DNA of 64,000 nucleotides from Pseudoponticoccus marisrubri (GTDB lineage Bacteria; Pseudomonadota; Alphaproteobacteria; Rhodobacterales; Rhodobacteraceae). The notes beneath the pieces are model-generated. The model did no database searches, had not been told where the DNA came from, and was given only the letters and a program-made list of their open reading frames with translations. Made by a program: the position numbers and the translations under genes. Where the stretch lies: contig NZ_LPXO01000009.1 in NCBI RefSeq assembly GCF_001482405.1, positions 1 through 64,000 on the forward strand, written 5' to 3'. This document shows positions 45,824 to 55,227 of this stretch, piece by piece. Position 1 is the first letter of the stretch; each line of letters starts with the position of its first letter.

Positions 45824-46536
45824 AGGTGCTTCTGGTCGAGGATGACCAGTTCCACGCCTCCTACATGGAGGACACGCTGGCCGAGGCGCTGCCCGAGGTA
45901 ACCGAGATCTACCACGCGTTGCGCGGCGACGAGGCCGAGAAGGAGGCCCGCGCCATCGGCATCGAGGCGGTGGTGATGGACCTGCGCATGGCGCATCGCA
46001 ACGGCATCGAGGCCGCCCGCACCCTGTGGACCGAGCGGCCCGAGACGCGCATCCTGTTCTGGTCGAACTATGCCGACGAGGCCTACCTGCGGGGCATCGC
46101 GGGCATCGTGCCCGAGGACAGCGCCTATGGCTACGTGCTCAAGACCGCGCCGCGCGACCGGCTGAAACTGGCCCTGCGCGCCGTGCTGGTCGAGGGGCAG
46201 ATCATGGTCGACCGCGAGATCCACCGCCTGCAGAAACGCAGTGCCAGCCCGCGCACGGCGCTGGATGACAGCGAATACGCCGTGCTGCTGGACCTTGCCA
46301 TCGGGCTTCAGGACCGGCTGATCGCCGAGCGCCGCGGCATGTCGCTGCGCACCGTGCAGAACCGGCTGCTGGCGCTTTACGACAAGCTGGGCGTGGATGA
46401 CGAGACCGCCGAAGGCGTGGCGCTGAACAAGCGGGTGCGCGCGCTCAACCGGGCGCTGGTCACGCGCACGCTCAACATCGAGACGCTGGAAGCCGCGCAG
46501 CGCGATTTCGAGCGCTGGCAGGCCGGGCGGAGCTGA
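45820..46536 (+). CDS. Response regulator, receiver plus LuxR-type HTH
   Basis: A 238-residue regulator. The receiver has the acidic pair in MKVLLVEDDQ, the phosphorylation site Asp54 in AVVMDLRM, Ser82 (LFWSNYA) and Lys108 (YVLKTA). The C-terminal part around residues 145-195 (LLDLAIGLQDRLIAERRGMSLRTVQNRLLALYDKLGV) is a NarL/FixJ-like helix-turn-helix, divergent from the classic consensus. A tail of about 40 residues follows (NKRVRALNRALVTRTLNIETLE). Its start overlaps the kinase stop by ATGA. The partner kinase is certain from context; the TGCGGG sites are candidate targets. Confidence 0.9.
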   Translation: MKVLLVEDDQFHASYMEDTLAEALPEVTEIYHALRGDEAEKEARAIGIEAVVMDLRMAHRNGIEAARTLWTERPETRILFWSNYADEAYLRGIAGIVPEDSAYGYVLKTAPRDRLKLALRAVLVEGQIMVDREIHRLQKRSASPRTALDDSEYAVLLDLAIGLQDRLIAERRGMSLRTVQNRLLALYDKLGVDDETAEGVALNKRVRALNRALVTRTLNIETLEAAQRDFERWQAGRS

Positions 46537-46551
46537 GGCCCGGCCCGGGGC

Positions 46552-47823
<1,272 letters not shown>

Positions 47824-47851
47824 GTCTGTGTCTTCCCTGTTGCGCGCGGGC

Positions 47852-48616
47852 CTAGCCGCGCATCAGATAGCCGCCATCCACGGGGATCGCGGCACCGGTC
47901 ACGAAACGCGAGGCCGGCGCGGCAAGGAACAGCACCGTGCCAGCCATCTCCTCCGGCGTGCCCCAGCGGCCCAGCGGCGTGCGCCCGGTCACCCGGTCGT
48001 CCAGCCCCGGAATGTCCTGCCGGGCCTGCCGGGTCAGCGGCGTGTCGATCCAGCCGGGCAGCAGGCTGTTGGCCCGGATCCCGTCCGGCGCCCAGGACAC
48101 CGCCAGGCTGCGGGTGAACTGCACCACCCCGCCCTTGGCCGCGGCATAGGCGCTGCTGGCCTCGTTCGCCAGCACCGACATCATCGAGCCGACGGTGATG
48201 ATGCGCCCGTCGCCGCCCTCCTTCAGCAGGGGGTAGAGCGCGCGGCAGGTCAGGAAGACCGATTTCAGGTTGGCATCCTGCACCGCGTCCCAGTCGGCGA
48301 CGCTGAGGTCCTGCGGCGCCATGCGCCGGTTGGTGCCCGCCGCGCAGACCAGCACGTCGAGCCCGCCCAGCCGCTCGGTCACCGCCATCTCGAGCCGCGC
48401 GGCATCCTCCTCGGAGCCGGCATCGCCCTGCACGAAATGCACCTCGCCCAAAGGGGCCAGCGCCGTGGCGGCCTCGGCCCCGCGCGTCTCGGAGCGGCCA
48501 GTGATGATCACCCGCGCGCCGGCCTCCAGGAAGGCGCGCGCGATGGCTTGGCCGATGCCGCTGGTGCCGCCGGTGACGGTGACCCGGCGGCCCTGCAGGT
48601 CGAAGAGATCGGACAT
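47852..48616 (-). CDS. Short-chain dehydrogenase/reductase (SDR)
   Basis: A 254-residue classical SDR. The cofactor motif TGGTSGIGQAIARAF is near the N-terminus, then the structural LVCAAGTNRR and the catalytic Ser-Tyr-Lys set in TVGSMMSVLANEASSAYAAAKGG. The PGWIDTPLTRQ loop and TGAAIPVDGGYLMRG C-terminus are typical. GGGAGAG precedes the start. It sits between dctM and the HMG-CoA reductase gene and should act in the same pathway, for example on a hydroxy acid taken up by the TRAP system. Substrate unknown. Confidence 0.9.
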   Translation of the reverse strand: MSDLFDLQGRRVTVTGGTSGIGQAIARAFLEAGARVIITGRSETRGAEAATALAPLGEVHFVQGDAGSEEDAARLEMAVTERLGGLDVLVCAAGTNRRMAPQDLSVADWDAVQDANLKSVFLTCRALYPLLKEGGDGRIITVGSMMSVLANEASSAYAAAKGGVVQFTRSLAVSWAPDGIRANSLLPGWIDTPLTRQARQDIPGLDDRVTGRTPLGRWGTPEEMAGTVLFLAAPASRFVTGAAIPVDGGYLMRG

Positions 48617-48626
48617 GGGCTCTCCC

Positions 48627-49970
48627 TCAGTTGGCGATGGCGGTGGGCAGCCAGAGCACCAGCGCCGGGAACAGGATGCACAGGCCCAACCCCGTGATCT
48701 GGATCAGCACGAAGGGGATGATGCCACGATAGATGTCGGTGATGCGCAGCTCGGGCGGGGCGATGCCGCGCAGATAGAACAGCGCATAGCCGAACGGTGG
48801 CGTCAGGAAGGAGGTCTGCAGGTTCACCGCCACCAGAACCGCGAACCAGGTCAGGGTGATGCCGGAATTGCCCAGCCCGAAATCCAGCCCCGCGATGATC
48901 GGCGCGAAGAGCGGCAGCACCACGTAGGAGATCTCGATCCATTCCAGGAAGAAGCCCAGCACGAAGATCAGCGCCATGATCAGGAACAGGGTCTGGTAGG
49001 GCCCCGAGGCGATGGCCAGCACCGCGTCCTCGATCATGTAATCGCCGCCCACCCGCTTGAAGATCGCGGAAAAGACGGTGGCGCCGATGGCGACGGACAG
49101 GATCATGGCGCTGGTCAGCGCGGTTTCCTGCACGCATTCCACAAGGTTCTTGCGGGTCAGCTGGCCCATCACGGCGGCCAGCACCGTGGCCCCCAGCGCG
49201 CCGATGGCCGCGGCCTCGGTCGGCGTGGCGACGCCCGCCACGATCGAGCCCAGCACGCCCAGGATCAGCAGCACCGGCGCCACGAGATGTTTCAGCAGGG
49301 TGAACATCAGCTCGCCGGTCGGCACCGGGTCGGCCTTCTGCGCGGGCGGCGCCTTGGACGGGTCGAGCCAGGTCGAGATCAGGATATAGGCGGCATAGAG
49401 CCCGCCCAGCACCACGCCGGGCAGGATCGCGCCCATGAACAGGTCGCCGATCGAGATCGACAGGATGTCGCCCACCAGCACCAGCATGATCGAGGGCGGG
49501 ATCAGGATGCCCAGCGTCCCGGCCGAGCAGATCGTGCCCGCGGCCAGCGGCATCGAGTAGTTCTGCTTGATCATCACCGGCAGCGCCATCAGGCCCAGCA
49601 TGACGACCGAGGCGCCGATGATGCCGGTCGAGGCCGCCATGACGACGCCCACGATGGTCACCGACAGGGCCAGCCCGCCGGGGCGCTGCGCGAACATCTT
49701 CTCCAGCGACAGAAGGAGGTTCTTGGCGATGTTGGATTTCTCCAGCATCAGCCCCATGAAGACGAAGAGCGGCACGGCCAGCATCAGCCAGTTGGTCAGC
49801 GTGCCGGTGAAGATCCGCGACGAGACGGTGTTGAGGAACACCAGCGGCACGTCGCCGATGAAGGTGAAGAGAATGCCGACCCCGGCCAGCACGAAGGCGA
49901 CCGGGTAGCCGGTGAAGATCCCTAGGATCAGCACCGCGACCATCGACAGCGGCAGTGCGTATTCAGCCAT
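48627..49970 (-). CDS. dctM: TRAP transporter large membrane subunit (DctM)
   Basis: A 447-residue polytopic protein with about 12 helices. DctM motifs: LMLAVPLFVFMGLMLEKSNIAKNLL, VVMAASTGIIGASVVMLGLMALPVM, SAGTLGILIPPSIMLVLVGDI, and ATPTEAAAIGALGATVLAA. It drives sodium-linked uptake of an organic acid delivered by the periplasmic receptor. Its start overlaps the dctQ stop by eight bases. Confidence 0.94.
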   Translation of the reverse strand: MAEYALPLSMVAVLILGIFTGYPVAFVLAGVGILFTFIGDVPLVFLNTVSSRIFTGTLTNWLMLAVPLFVFMGLMLEKSNIAKNLLLSLEKMFAQRPGGLALSVTIVGVVMAASTGIIGASVVMLGLMALPVMIKQNYSMPLAAGTICSAGTLGILIPPSIMLVLVGDILSISIGDLFMGAILPGVVLGGLYAAYILISTWLDPSKAPPAQKADPVPTGELMFTLLKHLVAPVLLILGVLGSIVAGVATPTEAAAIGALGATVLAAVMGQLTRKNLVECVQETALTSAMILSVAIGATVFSAIFKRVGGDYMIEDAVLAIASGPYQTLFLIMALIFVLGFFLEWIEISYVVLPLFAPIIAGLDFGLGNSGITLTWFAVLVAVNLQTSFLTPPFGYALFYLRGIAPPELRITDIYRGIIPFVLIQITGLGLCILFPALVLWLPTAIAN

Positions 49971-50553
49971 TTGGGGTCTCCTTGGCGGCGGCGGGGGACA
50001 GGATCCGGCCGATATGGACAAGGATGCGCCCGATGCCGGTGATCCCGAGGAAGACGAAGCCGATCGGCAGGAAGGCCTTGACCAGGTAGCGGTCGACGAG
50101 CCCGCCGTAATCGGATTTCTCGCCCGTGTTGTACGAGAACTCGACGAAGCTCAGGCTGAGCCAGCCGATGATGACGCAGAAGGGCAGCAGGAAGACCACG
50201 TCTCCCAGAAGGTCCAGCACCGCGCGGGTGCGCGGCCCGAGATGGCTGTAGATCATGTCGACGCGGACATGCTTGTCCTGCGCCAGGGCATAGGACATGC
50301 CCAGCATGATGATGATGGCCAGCAGGTGCCATTGCAGCTCGGCCAGCCCGTTCAGGGTCAGCTCGTCGCCGAACAGCGGCAGATCGGTCTGCCATGTGGC
50401 GATCTGGCCGACCTGGAGCACCGAGCCGATCACGGCGGCCAGCACCAGCGCGATCATCGGCAGCAGGAGCCAGGCCGCGGCGCGTCCTGGCCATGCGCCC
50501 GCCGCAACGAGCGCATGACCGACGCGCTCCAGTGAGGAACGCGAAGTCTGCAT
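49963..50553 (-). CDS. dctQ: TRAP transporter small membrane subunit (DctQ)
   Basis: A 196-residue protein with four hydrophobic segments (AWLLLPMIALVLAAVIGSVL, WHLLAIIIMLGMSYALAQDKHVRVDMIY, LLGDVVFLLPFCVIIGWLSL, LPIGFVFLGITGIGRIL). The HVRVDMIYSHLGPRTRAVLDL loop is a DctQ signature. The start MQTSRSSLERVG precedes the first helix; it lies eight bases after the dctP stop. Confidence 0.9.
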   Translation of the reverse strand: MQTSRSSLERVGHALVAAGAWPGRAAAWLLLPMIALVLAAVIGSVLQVGQIATWQTDLPLFGDELTLNGLAELQWHLLAIIIMLGMSYALAQDKHVRVDMIYSHLGPRTRAVLDLLGDVVFLLPFCVIIGWLSLSFVEFSYNTGEKSDYGGLVDRYLVKAFLPIGFVFLGITGIGRILVHIGRILSPAAAKETPNG

Positions 50554-50560
50554 GGGACTA

Positions 50561-51595
50561 TCAGTCGCCCGACGGGATTTGCTGGAGATCGTCCCAGATC
50601 TCGGCCTTGGCCATGTAGGCCTTGATCGACTCGTAGGCCTCGCCGGCGATCGGGTCGTTCGCGGCCGCTTCCTCGAGCACTTCGACCGAGGCCTCGCGCA
50701 GCGCGTCAAGCACCTCGTCGGGGAAGCGCTTGGTCTCGACGCCCTGTGCCCGGAATTCGTCGATGATGGCGCCCTGCGGTTCCGGCGCGGCGGCCAGCGA
50801 CCAGGTCACGGTGGCCTTGCAGGCGGCCATGATCTGGTCCTGCACCTCTTCGCCGAAGCCGTCCCAGACATCCATGTTGATGATCAGCGTGTTCCAGCTG
50901 GCCGGCTGGTGCCAACCGGGGAAGTAGTAGTACTTGGCGATCTCGGCAAAGCCCAGCGACTTGTCCACCACGGGCAGCGAGAACTCGGTCGCGTCGATGC
51001 GGCCGCGTTCCAGCGCCACGTAGAGCTCGCCGCCGGGGATCAGCTGGGTCGAGGCGCCAAGCTTGTTGAGCACCTGGCCGCCCATGCCCGAGATCCGCAT
51101 GCGCAGGCCCTGCAGGTCCTCGACCGAGTTGATCTCGGTGTTGAACCAGCCGCCCGGTTCCGGCGCGGTGACGTGGCAGGGCAGCATCTTGATGTTCAGC
51201 GGCGTGTAGGCCTGCTGGACGATCTCCATGCCGCCGCCTTCCCACATCCAGCCGGTGAACAGGTCCGGGCCCGGGCCGAAGGGCATGGCGCCGGCCAGAC
51301 CCGCGACGGGGATCGTGCCGCCCCAGTAGCCCATGAAGTCCCAGCCCGCCGGGATCGCGCCCGAGCTGACCTGGTTGAGCACTTCCAGCGCCGGCACAAG
51401 ATCGCCCGCGCCGTGCACGCGCAGCTCGACCTCGCCGCCCGTGGCGGTGGCGATGTTCTCGGCCAGGACCTCGGCGCCCTCGCCCAGGAACGGCATGTTC
51501 TTGGGGAAGGTGCTGGCAACATCCAGCGTCTCGGCCTGCGCCAGGCTGGTGGTGGCCAGCGCGAAGGCCGTCGAAAGGGTCGCTACGGTTTTCAA
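50561..51595 (-). CDS. dctP: TRAP transporter solute receptor (DctP family), TTG start
   Basis: A 344-residue periplasmic receptor. The signal peptide is KTVATLSTAFALATTSLAQA, cleaved before ETLDVASTFPKNMPFLGEG. The DctP signature appears as LQGLRMRISGMGGQVLNKLGAS and LYVALERGRIDATEF, where the conserved arginine near ISGMG normally binds a carboxylate. There is no ATG at the signal peptide; TTG at 51595 follows GGGAGG with seven bases between and is the only sensible start. It is first gene of the dctPQM-SDR-HMG-CoA reductase operon and divergent from the FCD regulator gene. Mevalonate is a candidate ligand by context only. Confidence 0.92.
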   Translation of the reverse strand: MKTVATLSTAFALATTSLAQAETLDVASTFPKNMPFLGEGAEVLAENIATATGGEVELRVHGAGDLVPALEVLNQVSSGAIPAGWDFMGYWGGTIPVAGLAGAMPFGPGPDLFTGWMWEGGGMEIVQQAYTPLNIKMLPCHVTAPEPGGWFNTEINSVEDLQGLRMRISGMGGQVLNKLGASTQLIPGGELYVALERGRIDATEFSLPVVDKSLGFAEIAKYYYFPGWHQPASWNTLIINMDVWDGFGEEVQDQIMAACKATVTWSLAAAPEPQGAIIDEFRAQGVETKRFPDEVLDALREASVEVLEEAAANDPIAGEAYESIKAYMAKAEIWDDLQQIPSGD

Positions 51596-51766
51596 ATCTG
51601 ATCCTCCCAGATTGCCCGCGCGGGGCCTGTCTGCCCGCCGGACGGTTTGATTCGTGCCCCCGGACCGGGGGCCGGTTGCGATGGCTGGCGCCGTGGCTGG
51701 CTTGACTCCTCGGCCTGCCGGGCGCAAACTGCGATCGCAGATCAACGATAACTGAAGGGCGTGGCA
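51596..51766. promoter_or_regulatory. Divergent control region, TRAP operon / FCD regulator, with a palindrome
   Basis: CTGCGATCGCAG at 51729-51740 is a perfect 12-bp palindrome, 27 bp before the regulator ATG. It is a candidate operator for the FCD-type GntR protein and could control both directions. GAAGGG at 51754-51759 is the regulator ribosome site. Promoter elements are not clear. Confidence 0.5.
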
Positions 51767-52483
51767 ATGCAAGGTGATTCTGTTACCGGTCCGGCAACCG
51801 GCGCAGCGCCCCTGAAACGCGACAGCCTGCAGCAGCAGATCTATGACCGTGTGTTCGACGGGCTGGTCTCGGGGTCCTACCTGCCGGGACAGGTGCTCTC
51901 GACCCGCGGCATGGCGCAGGAGCTGGGTGTCAGCGCGATGCCCGTGCGCGAGGCGCTGACCCGGCTGACCGCCGAGGGCGCGCTGGAGCTGACCAGCAGC
52001 CGCACCCTGCGCGTCCGCGTGCTGACGCCCGAGGATTTCGACGAGATCACCGCGATCCGCGTCAACCTCGAGGGCATGGCGGGCGAGCGCGCCGCCCAGC
52101 AGGTGACCGAGCCAGACCTCGACCGCGTGCGCACCCTGCATGCCGAGCTGACCACCGCCGCGCAGGGCGTCGAGACCGACCGCTACCTTGCCGCCAATGC
52201 CGCCTTTCACGACGGAATCTACCGCGCCGCGCAATGGCCGCTGCTGCTCAGCATGATCCGGCGGCTGTGGCTGACCGTGGGCCCGGCGATCCGCAACAGC
52301 GTGCCCGACCACCAGCACATGGCGACCTCGATGGGCTACCATGACGACGCGCTGCAGGCGCTGGCCGCGCGCAACGCGGCCGGGCTGCGCGCCGCCATCG
52401 TGGGCGATATCGAAACCGCCGCCCAGGGCATCCGCGCCCGGTTGGCGGAACCGCCCGAAACACCGCGCCCGCGCACCGGCTGA
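51767..52483 (+). CDS. GntR-family regulator with FCD domain
   Basis: A 238-residue regulator. The N-terminal winged helix has IYDRVFDGLVSGSYLPGQVLSTRGMAQELGVSAMPVREALTRLTAEGALEL, the GntR consensus. The C-terminal FCD domain includes DEITAIRVNLEGMAGERAA, NAAFHDGIYRAAQWPLLLSMI and a final HDDALQALAARNAAGLRAAI with metal-ligand histidines. The ATG at 51767 has GAAGGG seven bases upstream; a GTG six bases earlier is possible. It lies between the TRAP/HMG-CoA reductase operon and the SDR-dehydrogenase-BKACE genes and probably represses both. It probably senses a carboxylic acid. Confidence 0.9.
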   Translation: MQGDSVTGPATGAAPLKRDSLQQQIYDRVFDGLVSGSYLPGQVLSTRGMAQELGVSAMPVREALTRLTAEGALELTSSRTLRVRVLTPEDFDEITAIRVNLEGMAGERAAQQVTEPDLDRVRTLHAELTTAAQGVETDRYLAANAAFHDGIYRAAQWPLLLSMIRRLWLTVGPAIRNSVPDHQHMATSMGYHDDALQALAARNAAGLRAAIVGDIETAAQGIRARLAEPPETPRPRTG

Positions 52484-52547
52484 CGGGCCGCACCAGACGA
52501 TCGGCCGGGATCCGGCCGGACCAAGACCAGAGGGAGGAGACCACCCC

Positions 52548-53327
52548 ATGAGCATCCTTGCGTCCCTGACGCCCCCCAAGGGACTGCGCGTCCTGATCAC
52601 CGCCGGGGCCGGCGGCATCGGGCAGGCCATCGCCCGCGGCTTTGCCGAGACCGGCGCCCGGGTCCATATCTCGGACGTGGATGCCGAGGCGGTGAAATCC
52701 GTCACCGGCGGCGCGATCACCGGCAGCGTGGCCGATGCCTCGGACGAGGCTCAGACCCATGCGCTGTTCGACGCCGCACGCGAGCATCTGGGCGGGCTGG
52801 ACGTGGTGATCGCCAATGCCGGCGTCGCCGGGCCCACCGCCAATGTCGGCCAGATCAGCCAGGCCGAGTGGGACCAGTGCCTCGAGGTGAACCTGCGCGG
52901 CGCCTACCTGGCCGCCCGCTTCGGCGAGGCCGAGCTGAAGGCCAGCCGTGGCAGCTTCATCGCCATGGCCTCGGTCGCGGGGCGTCTGCCCTATGCCTTC
53001 CGCACGCCCTATGCCGCCTCGAAATGGGGCGTGGTGGGGCTGGCCAAGAGCCTCGCGGCCGAGCTGGGCCCCGAGGGCGTGCGCGCCAATGCCATCCTGC
53101 CCGGCATCGTCAAGGGCCCGCGCATCGACCGCGTGATCCAGGCCCGGGCCGACCAGGTTGGCGTCTCCTTCGAGGAAATGCGCGAGCAGTACCTCGCCAA
53201 GGTCTCGCTGCGCCGCATGGTGACGGCCGAGGACATCGCCGCCACCTGCCTGTTCCTCGCCAGCCCGGGCGGGGCCAACATCTCGGGCCAGGCGCTCAGC
53301 GTCTGCGGCAACGTGGAGACCCTGTGA
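52548..53327 (+). CDS. Short-chain dehydrogenase/reductase (SDR)
   Basis: A 259-residue classical SDR. The glycine-rich motif is LITAGAGGIGQAIARGF, followed by VVIANAGVAG and the catalytic SVAGRLPYAFRTPYAASKWG (Ser, Tyr, Lys). A PGIVKGPRIDRVIQARADQ insert shapes the substrate pocket. GGGAGGAG lies ahead of the ATG. It is 64 bp after the FCD regulator gene, and its stop overlaps the next start (TGATG). It should oxidise or reduce an intermediate of the same pathway. Confidence 0.9.
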   Translation: MSILASLTPPKGLRVLITAGAGGIGQAIARGFAETGARVHISDVDAEAVKSVTGGAITGSVADASDEAQTHALFDAAREHLGGLDVVIANAGVAGPTANVGQISQAEWDQCLEVNLRGAYLAARFGEAELKASRGSFIAMASVAGRLPYAFRTPYAASKWGVVGLAKSLAAELGPEGVRANAILPGIVKGPRIDRVIQARADQVGVSFEEMREQYLAKVSLRRMVTAEDIAATCLFLASPGGANISGQALSVCGNVETL

Positions 53328-54271
53328 TGGCGACGACAAGGATTGCCATCGTCGGCAGCGGGTTGATCGGCTGCGCCTGGGCGGTGTCCTTCGCCCGCGG
53401 CGGCTGTGACGTGGCGATGTATGACGCCACGCCCGGCGTGGCCGAGGCCGCCCCCGCCCGCATCCGCGAGATGGCCGAAGAGATGCACGGCGTGGACATG
53501 CTGCTGGGCGCCACGCCCGAGGACGTGACCGGCCGCATCCGCGTCGCCACGGACCTTGCCGATGCGCTGGACGGCGTGGCCCATGTGCAGGAGAACGTGC
53601 CCGAGCGGCTCGAGATCAAGCTGCCGGTCTGGGCCGAGCTCGACGCGCTGGCGCCCGCCGACGCGGTGCTGGCCAGTTCGACCTCGGCGCTGCTGCCCTC
53701 GAAATTCACCGAGGAGCTGAAAGGCCGGCATCGCTGCGTCGTGGCGCATCCGATCAACCCGCCCAGCCTGATCCCCGCAGTCGAGGTGGTGCCCGCGCCC
53801 TGGACCGACGCGCAGGTGGTCGAACGCACCGCGACCCTGATGGAGCGCATCGGCCAGACCCCGATCCGCATGCAGCGCGAGGTGGACGGCTTCCTGATGA
53901 ACCGCCTGCAGGGCGCGCTGCTGCAGGAGGCCTTCCGGCTGGTCGAGCAGGGCATCGCCTCGCCCGAGGACGTGGATATCGGCATCCGCGAGGGGCTGGC
54001 CCCCCGCTGGGCGCTGATGGGCCCGTTCGAGACCATCGACCTGAACGCCCCCGGCGGCGTGCGCGACTACGTCACCCGCTATGCCGGCATCTACGAGACC
54101 ATGGCCCCCAGCCAGCGCGACCCCGCCGACTGGACCGGGCCGGCGCTGGAACGAGTCGAGGCAGACCGCCGCGCGGCGCTGCCGCTGGACGAGATCCCGC
54201 AGGCCCAGGCCCGGCGCGACTCTCGCCTGATGGCGCTCATGCAATTCCTGCGCGGCAAGGCCCGCCAATAA
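53327..54271 (+). CDS. 3-hydroxyacyl-CoA dehydrogenase-family protein (L-gulonate/carnitine dehydrogenase-like)
   Basis: A 314-residue NAD-dependent dehydrogenase. The Rossmann motif reads IAIVGSGLIGCAWAVSFARGG. VQENVPERLEIKLPVWAEL and VLASSTSALLPS are typical of single-domain relatives of 3-hydroxyacyl-CoA dehydrogenase that act on free 3-hydroxy acids, such as carnitine dehydrogenase and lambda-crystallin (gulonate) types. The catalytic His is in CVVAHPINPPSLIPAVEVV. It is 21 bp before a BKACE gene, which cleaves beta-keto acids. I infer that it makes the beta-keto acid from a 3-hydroxy acid. Confidence 0.88.
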   Translation: MATTRIAIVGSGLIGCAWAVSFARGGCDVAMYDATPGVAEAAPARIREMAEEMHGVDMLLGATPEDVTGRIRVATDLADALDGVAHVQENVPERLEIKLPVWAELDALAPADAVLASSTSALLPSKFTEELKGRHRCVVAHPINPPSLIPAVEVVPAPWTDAQVVERTATLMERIGQTPIRMQREVDGFLMNRLQGALLQEAFRLVEQGIASPEDVDIGIREGLAPRWALMGPFETIDLNAPGGVRDYVTRYAGIYETMAPSQRDPADWTGPALERVEADRRAALPLDEIPQAQARRDSRLMALMQFLRGKARQ

Positions 54272-54291
54272 ACCTGATTGGAGACACGACC

Positions 54292-55227
54292 ATGGCGAAA
54301 CCCACCCGCAAGGTCATCATCAGCTGCGCTGTCACCGGCGCCATCCACACGCCATCCATGTCGCCCCACCTGCCCGTCACCCCGCAGGAGATCATTGCCG
54401 ACAGCCTGGCCGCGGCCGAGGCCGGCGCCACGATCCTGCACCTGCACGCGCGCGACCCCGAGACCGGCAAGCCGACGCAGGATCCCGACCGCTTCCGCGC
54501 CTTCCTGCCGCAGCTCAAGCAGGCCACCGGGGCGGTGCTGAACCTGACCACCGGCGGCTCGCCGCATATGAGCGTCGAGGAACGGATGCGCCCGGCGGCC
54601 GAGCTCAAGCCCGAGGTCGCCTCGCTCAACATGGGCTCGATGAATTTCGGGCTCTACCCGATGCTGAACCGCTTCACCGAGTTCACGCATGACTGGGAGC
54701 GCCAGCATCTCGAGAACAGCCGCGACCTGGTATTCAAGAACACGTTCAACGACATCCAGCACATCCTCGAGACCGGCAATGCCAATGGCACGCGGTTCGA
54801 GTTCGAGTGCTACGACACCTCGCATCTCTACAACCTGGCGCATTTCGTCGACCGGGGCCTGGCCAAGCCGCCCTTCCTTGTCCAGACGGTCTTTGGCCTT
54901 CTGGGCGGGATCGGCGCCCATCCCGAGGACGTGGCCCACATGAAGCGCACCGCCGACCGGCTGTTCGGCGACGACTATGTCTGGTCGGTGCTGGGCGCGG
55001 GGCGCAACCAGATGAACGTGGCCGCGCAGGCCGCGGCACAGGGCGGCAACGTGCGCGTCGGGCTGGAGGATTCGCTCTGGATCTCGCCGGGCAAGCTGGC
55101 CGAGAGCAATGCCGACCAGGTGCGCAAGGCGCGCGAGCTGCTGCAGGGGCTCAGCCTCGAGGTGGCCACGCCGGACGAGGCGCGCCAGATGCTGGACCTG
55201 AAAGGGGCCGAGAATGTCGCGTTCTGA
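54292..55227 (+). CDS. BKACE beta-keto acid cleavage enzyme (DUF849)
   Basis: A 311-residue enzyme that condenses a beta-keto acid with acetyl-CoA to acetoacetate plus a new acyl-CoA, using a divalent metal. The motifs are VIISCAVTGAIHTPSMSPHLPVTPQEI, ILHLHARDPETGKPTQDP (metal-binding His pair), TTGGSPHMSVEERM, FNDIQHIL, and VGLEDSLWISPGKLAESNADQV (metal Glu). Length matches the family. The carnitine-degrading BKACE is the best-known example; the dehydrogenase next door supports a similar two-step path, substrate open. The next SDR gene overlaps its end by 14 bp. Confidence 0.93.
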   Translation: MAKPTRKVIISCAVTGAIHTPSMSPHLPVTPQEIIADSLAAAEAGATILHLHARDPETGKPTQDPDRFRAFLPQLKQATGAVLNLTTGGSPHMSVEERMRPAAELKPEVASLNMGSMNFGLYPMLNRFTEFTHDWERQHLENSRDLVFKNTFNDIQHILETGNANGTRFEFECYDTSHLYNLAHFVDRGLAKPPFLVQTVFGLLGGIGAHPEDVAHMKRTADRLFGDDYVWSVLGAGRNQMNVAAQAAAQGGNVRVGLEDSLWISPGKLAESNADQVRKARELLQGLSLEVATPDEARQMLDLKGAENVAF

